Positions 61,001 to 64,000 of a stretch of DNA of 64,000 nt are shown here, piece after piece. Within the stretch, counting starts at the first letter, position 1. The number at the start of each line of letters is the position of its first letter. The position numbers and the translations under genes were made by a program. The DNA is from Spodoptera frugiperda (lineage: Eukaryota; Arthropoda; Insecta; Lepidoptera; Noctuidae), in contig NC_064215.1 in assembly GCF_023101765.2 (NCBI RefSeq), positions 5,580,001-5,644,000 of the forward strand, read 5' to 3'. Under the pieces are notes generated by a model. The model ran no database searches, was not told the DNA's origin, and saw only the letters and a list, made by a program, of their open reading frames with translations.

Positions 61001-64000
61001 ATGCCCGCGGCTGGATTAACTTGTTAGTTAGAGGCTCAGCTCTACCCCACACTTCACGTCCACACCATGTCAGGTTCCAGATTAGATCCAGAAAGATACC
61101 TAGACTCTAGAACTTGAGAATTACACGTTGTTTAGTTCTTGAAAAAAGTAATTAACTTATTATGATAATAAATGCTGATTTGCGAATTGATGACTTGATT
61201 GATATTGGAAGTTGGTTTGTCACTTGCATGCCATTTCTCTGTCTCTACCTTTAGGAGTAAAAACATTGATGATGTTCAAAAAGTGCTACATTGGTTCTGT
61301 TAGGTTTGCGCGACTAAAATTATTTGATCTATGCATCATTAAGAAAATGCTTAGATATTGGAAGTTTCATTAATTATAGATAACGTACTTGTTCAAGATC
61401 TTTTAAATGAGATATAATCCATGCAAACGTAACTTTAATCAGTTGCATTTTCTATGTTCGAAAATTCAGTAATTAATCTTCTCATTCATTAGTAGCACTC
61501 CCAATTCAATTGCCACTAAGAAACCAAGAGTAACACCAGATGAACGATTAAATTACACGGCTAACTACTTCGGAGTTCTTTGGTAAATCATAAATATCTC
61601 TTAACGTGTTTAACCCCAAATCACAGTAAATTGTTATTGGAAGTTTACATTATTAAAATAATGAAAATGATCGCCGTTGGCCTCCGTGCCTCCTTGCGAA
61701 CATAAAAACCACTCGAGGCGATTAAAAATAAACAATAATTGGGCCGGCCATTCACGCATGTAGCCTCATTAAAACAATTAAATCTTGATTGAACAGAAAT
61801 TATAGCTGTCGATTCTTAAACATAATGCGATGGTACCTTGCCGGAATCTGCTCCGAAAAAAGATTAACGTTGATTTTAATAAGAAACAATTATATACGTA
61901 GGTATGTGTCTACATCCCACGCTCAAGTAGTTTGATCGCGTTTTGGACCGGTTATACATAATTATCAAAAATTACCGATGGCGTTTTTTAATGTAATTTC
62001 GGTGTTTTTTTTTTCGGGCTAGGGGTTATTAAACATACCTTTTGTTGGGTGAGTCATTGGCATTACACAATGATTCATAATGTTCTTAATAACAACATAA
62101 TTATTATTTTATGAAACAGCCAAGAAAATATCTAAAATCTTTGTCATCTACGAAAGCTCAATTCAGTAGAATATTATATACTATATTGAATACTTATTTT
62201 GGTAGATTTTAGAGGGACATTATCGTTGGTCTATTCAGCAGTACATTTTAGTGGCACTTCAGGTTTGAATTGCGTCTGAAAACCATGCTGTAATTATCTA
62301 AGGCACCCTGTACTCAGACTCTATAATTGAGCCCCAGACCGAGCTGTTTCACAATCAAACATAATTGTGGTTTAGTTATCCAAAACCACAGTTAACCGTC
62401 TGTTACCTGTAACTGGGGTATAACTACTAAATCCTTTGATATTATTATTAGTTTTAATTACATTTGTAGGTAGATTTGTGCAGGATACACTTGTTACTAT
62501 GTCTACTATGTCCACGATCATCGTAAAAACAGACTAAAGGACACAGCACCTGCTCCAACCTAGTTATTAAATGTCATTTAAATTTGAACCTTAAATCGTA
62601 TGTTGTATGATATAGTTCGTAACGTAAATACAAAAGGGTGGTAAGCGCGCTGCCAGCCCGCTTGAAGCTTTTTTGTATTGTTTCCAAAACAAAAATCCTT
62701 TAAAGAGTTCATATTTGATATAAACCTAACCCTTGGTAACCACGATCTACCTATCTCAGACTCGGCTAGGTTCTAGTCTAGGATGCTGTTAGTTTTCATG
62801 AATCCTCTACCAGAAGTAGTAATGTACTTTTACATTGAATACTATTAATTGATATTGACTGACAAGAAAAACCGATGAAAACGTCTCTCTTCTCACATTT
62901 TTTGCTTATCCACAACAATAATGTAATTTACGAAACACAAATAAAAACCAACACTCTGTCCAGAAAAAATATTTCCACATTACCTATATTTATAGAATAC
63001 ACGATGATGCCTCTATTTGGAAGGCGGTACCGAAACCTTAGTATTAGCTATGGAAATGGGATCGTTAACATAATTATAATTAATCTTCTAAAGTGGCCCA
63101 TCAACGATCATCGACAGGATTAAGGAGGGACCCTCCAACATACAACATATACATATACAATAAACTTACTTACTTCATATACATATACCTATAATTACAT
63201 TAATTAATTGTTACTATGCTATAAGTACACCAGCAGATCAACCTACACCAAGCTGTAATTTTTATTCATTGGATTTTCAACTATATAGTAATACAATACA
63301 GATGAAAATGGTATATATAAATTTGAAAGAAAAGGATAGGTTACCGTGCTGGCAACCGTACTTATGTCTTCAATTTCATAAGTGTAATGGTATCACGGAA
63401 TATTTTTTATGTCAATTAACTTCCAATGTTATACATTACTAAACTTAATTGAAGTTTCGTCATTAAGTTAATTATGTAGAACATTCTTTTGGAATTAAGT
63501 TAATGCTATTTACACGTACTATAATTAAATATAAATATAGTTGTAGAAGTTATTGTACTTTTTATTTCTATTTATGATATTCGATAATTATTATTTCTTT
63601 TTTACTTTTTAACGCTTCCCATATATTCGTTCAAAATAACATTAACGATAGTTAAATACTTAAAGACGCCACACATATTATTATAACGAATCGATTAATA
63701 ATTTATTTCTCGTCACTCGATTAAACAACAGCCCGATTTTCAAACGAAAAACGTAATAAAACCCGTAAAACTATTTTCGATATCAAACGAAAACTCTTGA
63801 TTTAACATTTTACTAGGATTAGATATAATAAAATGCCTATCTCGAATATTTGCAGAAAGTTATTCAAATAAAACTTATTTAATCTAAATCCGAAACGTCT
63901 GCGGCCTGAGTGCAGGAGCAACATCATTACGATCTCCATACATATTTACGTCTTATGATATTTTTAATTTAATTTTCCCGGCGAAAGTTCGGAACCTACT
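61001..64000. other. AT-rich intergenic region to window end
   Basis: No gene seen. 61640-61770 (GATCGCCGTTGGCCTCCGTG, TTGGGCCGGCCATTCACGC) is a small CpG-richer patch that may be regulatory. The 82-codon open frame at 62875-63123 has no recognisable domain. Many TAATTA words throughout. Confidence 0.4.

Noticed and set aside
1..64000. CRISPR arrays, operons, bacterial or viral genes
   Set aside because: No spaced direct repeats or dense gene clusters; split genes and repeats show insect nuclear DNA.

Overview
This is an AT-rich eukaryotic window, almost certainly from a moth or butterfly. Genes are split by short introns with GT..AG borders, or by introns of 8 to over 17 kb. It carries several interspersed repeats that I recognise as common in Lepidoptera: a tRNA-related SINE, 'CATCAGGTGATCCGTCTGC'-type repeats, 'CAGTGG..TGATGATGATG'-type repeats and AGGT microsatellites. 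Most open frames longer than 60 codons look like chance.

Layout. (1) 215-3219 (+): a complete seven-exon Na+/H+ exchanger of the NHE8/SLC9A8 type, 683 codons. A near-identical 650-bp tandem duplication covers the end of its last exon and most of its 3' UTR. (2) 4959-5194: a small inverted-repeat element, probably a PIF/Harbinger-type MITE, between two convergent genes. (3) 6044-5271 (-): a complete three-exon prefoldin subunit 4 gene, 135 residues. (4) 8215-26978 (+): three phase-0 exons, 160 residues, encoding the N-terminal part of an unrecognised single-pass membrane protein with a PPxY motif. No convincing 3' end was found. (5) 44498-45117 (+): one GC-rich exon with two zinc fingers, a downstream stop and a long 3' UTR. 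It looks like the C-terminal exon of zfh2 (ZFHX3/ZFHX4 family); the homeodomain exons are not in the window. (6) About 27-44 kb and 48-64 kb: large non-coding stretches, AT-rich overall, broken by CpG/GC-richer, motif-dense blocks like those around developmental regulators, plus scattered repeats.

The genes do not form one pathway. NHE8 is an organellar/apical cation-proton exchanger and PFDN4 a cytosolic co-chaperone subunit; both are housekeeping genes. The regulatory-looking half plausibly belongs to zfh2. The main puzzle is architectural. The zfh2 terminal exon is entered in phase 1, the upstream membrane-protein exons all end in phase 0, and no other zfh2 exon is visible in the 44 kb upstream. 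Either zfh2 has a giant last intron holding three other genes, or a short penultimate exon was missed, or the locus is rearranged or misassembled.
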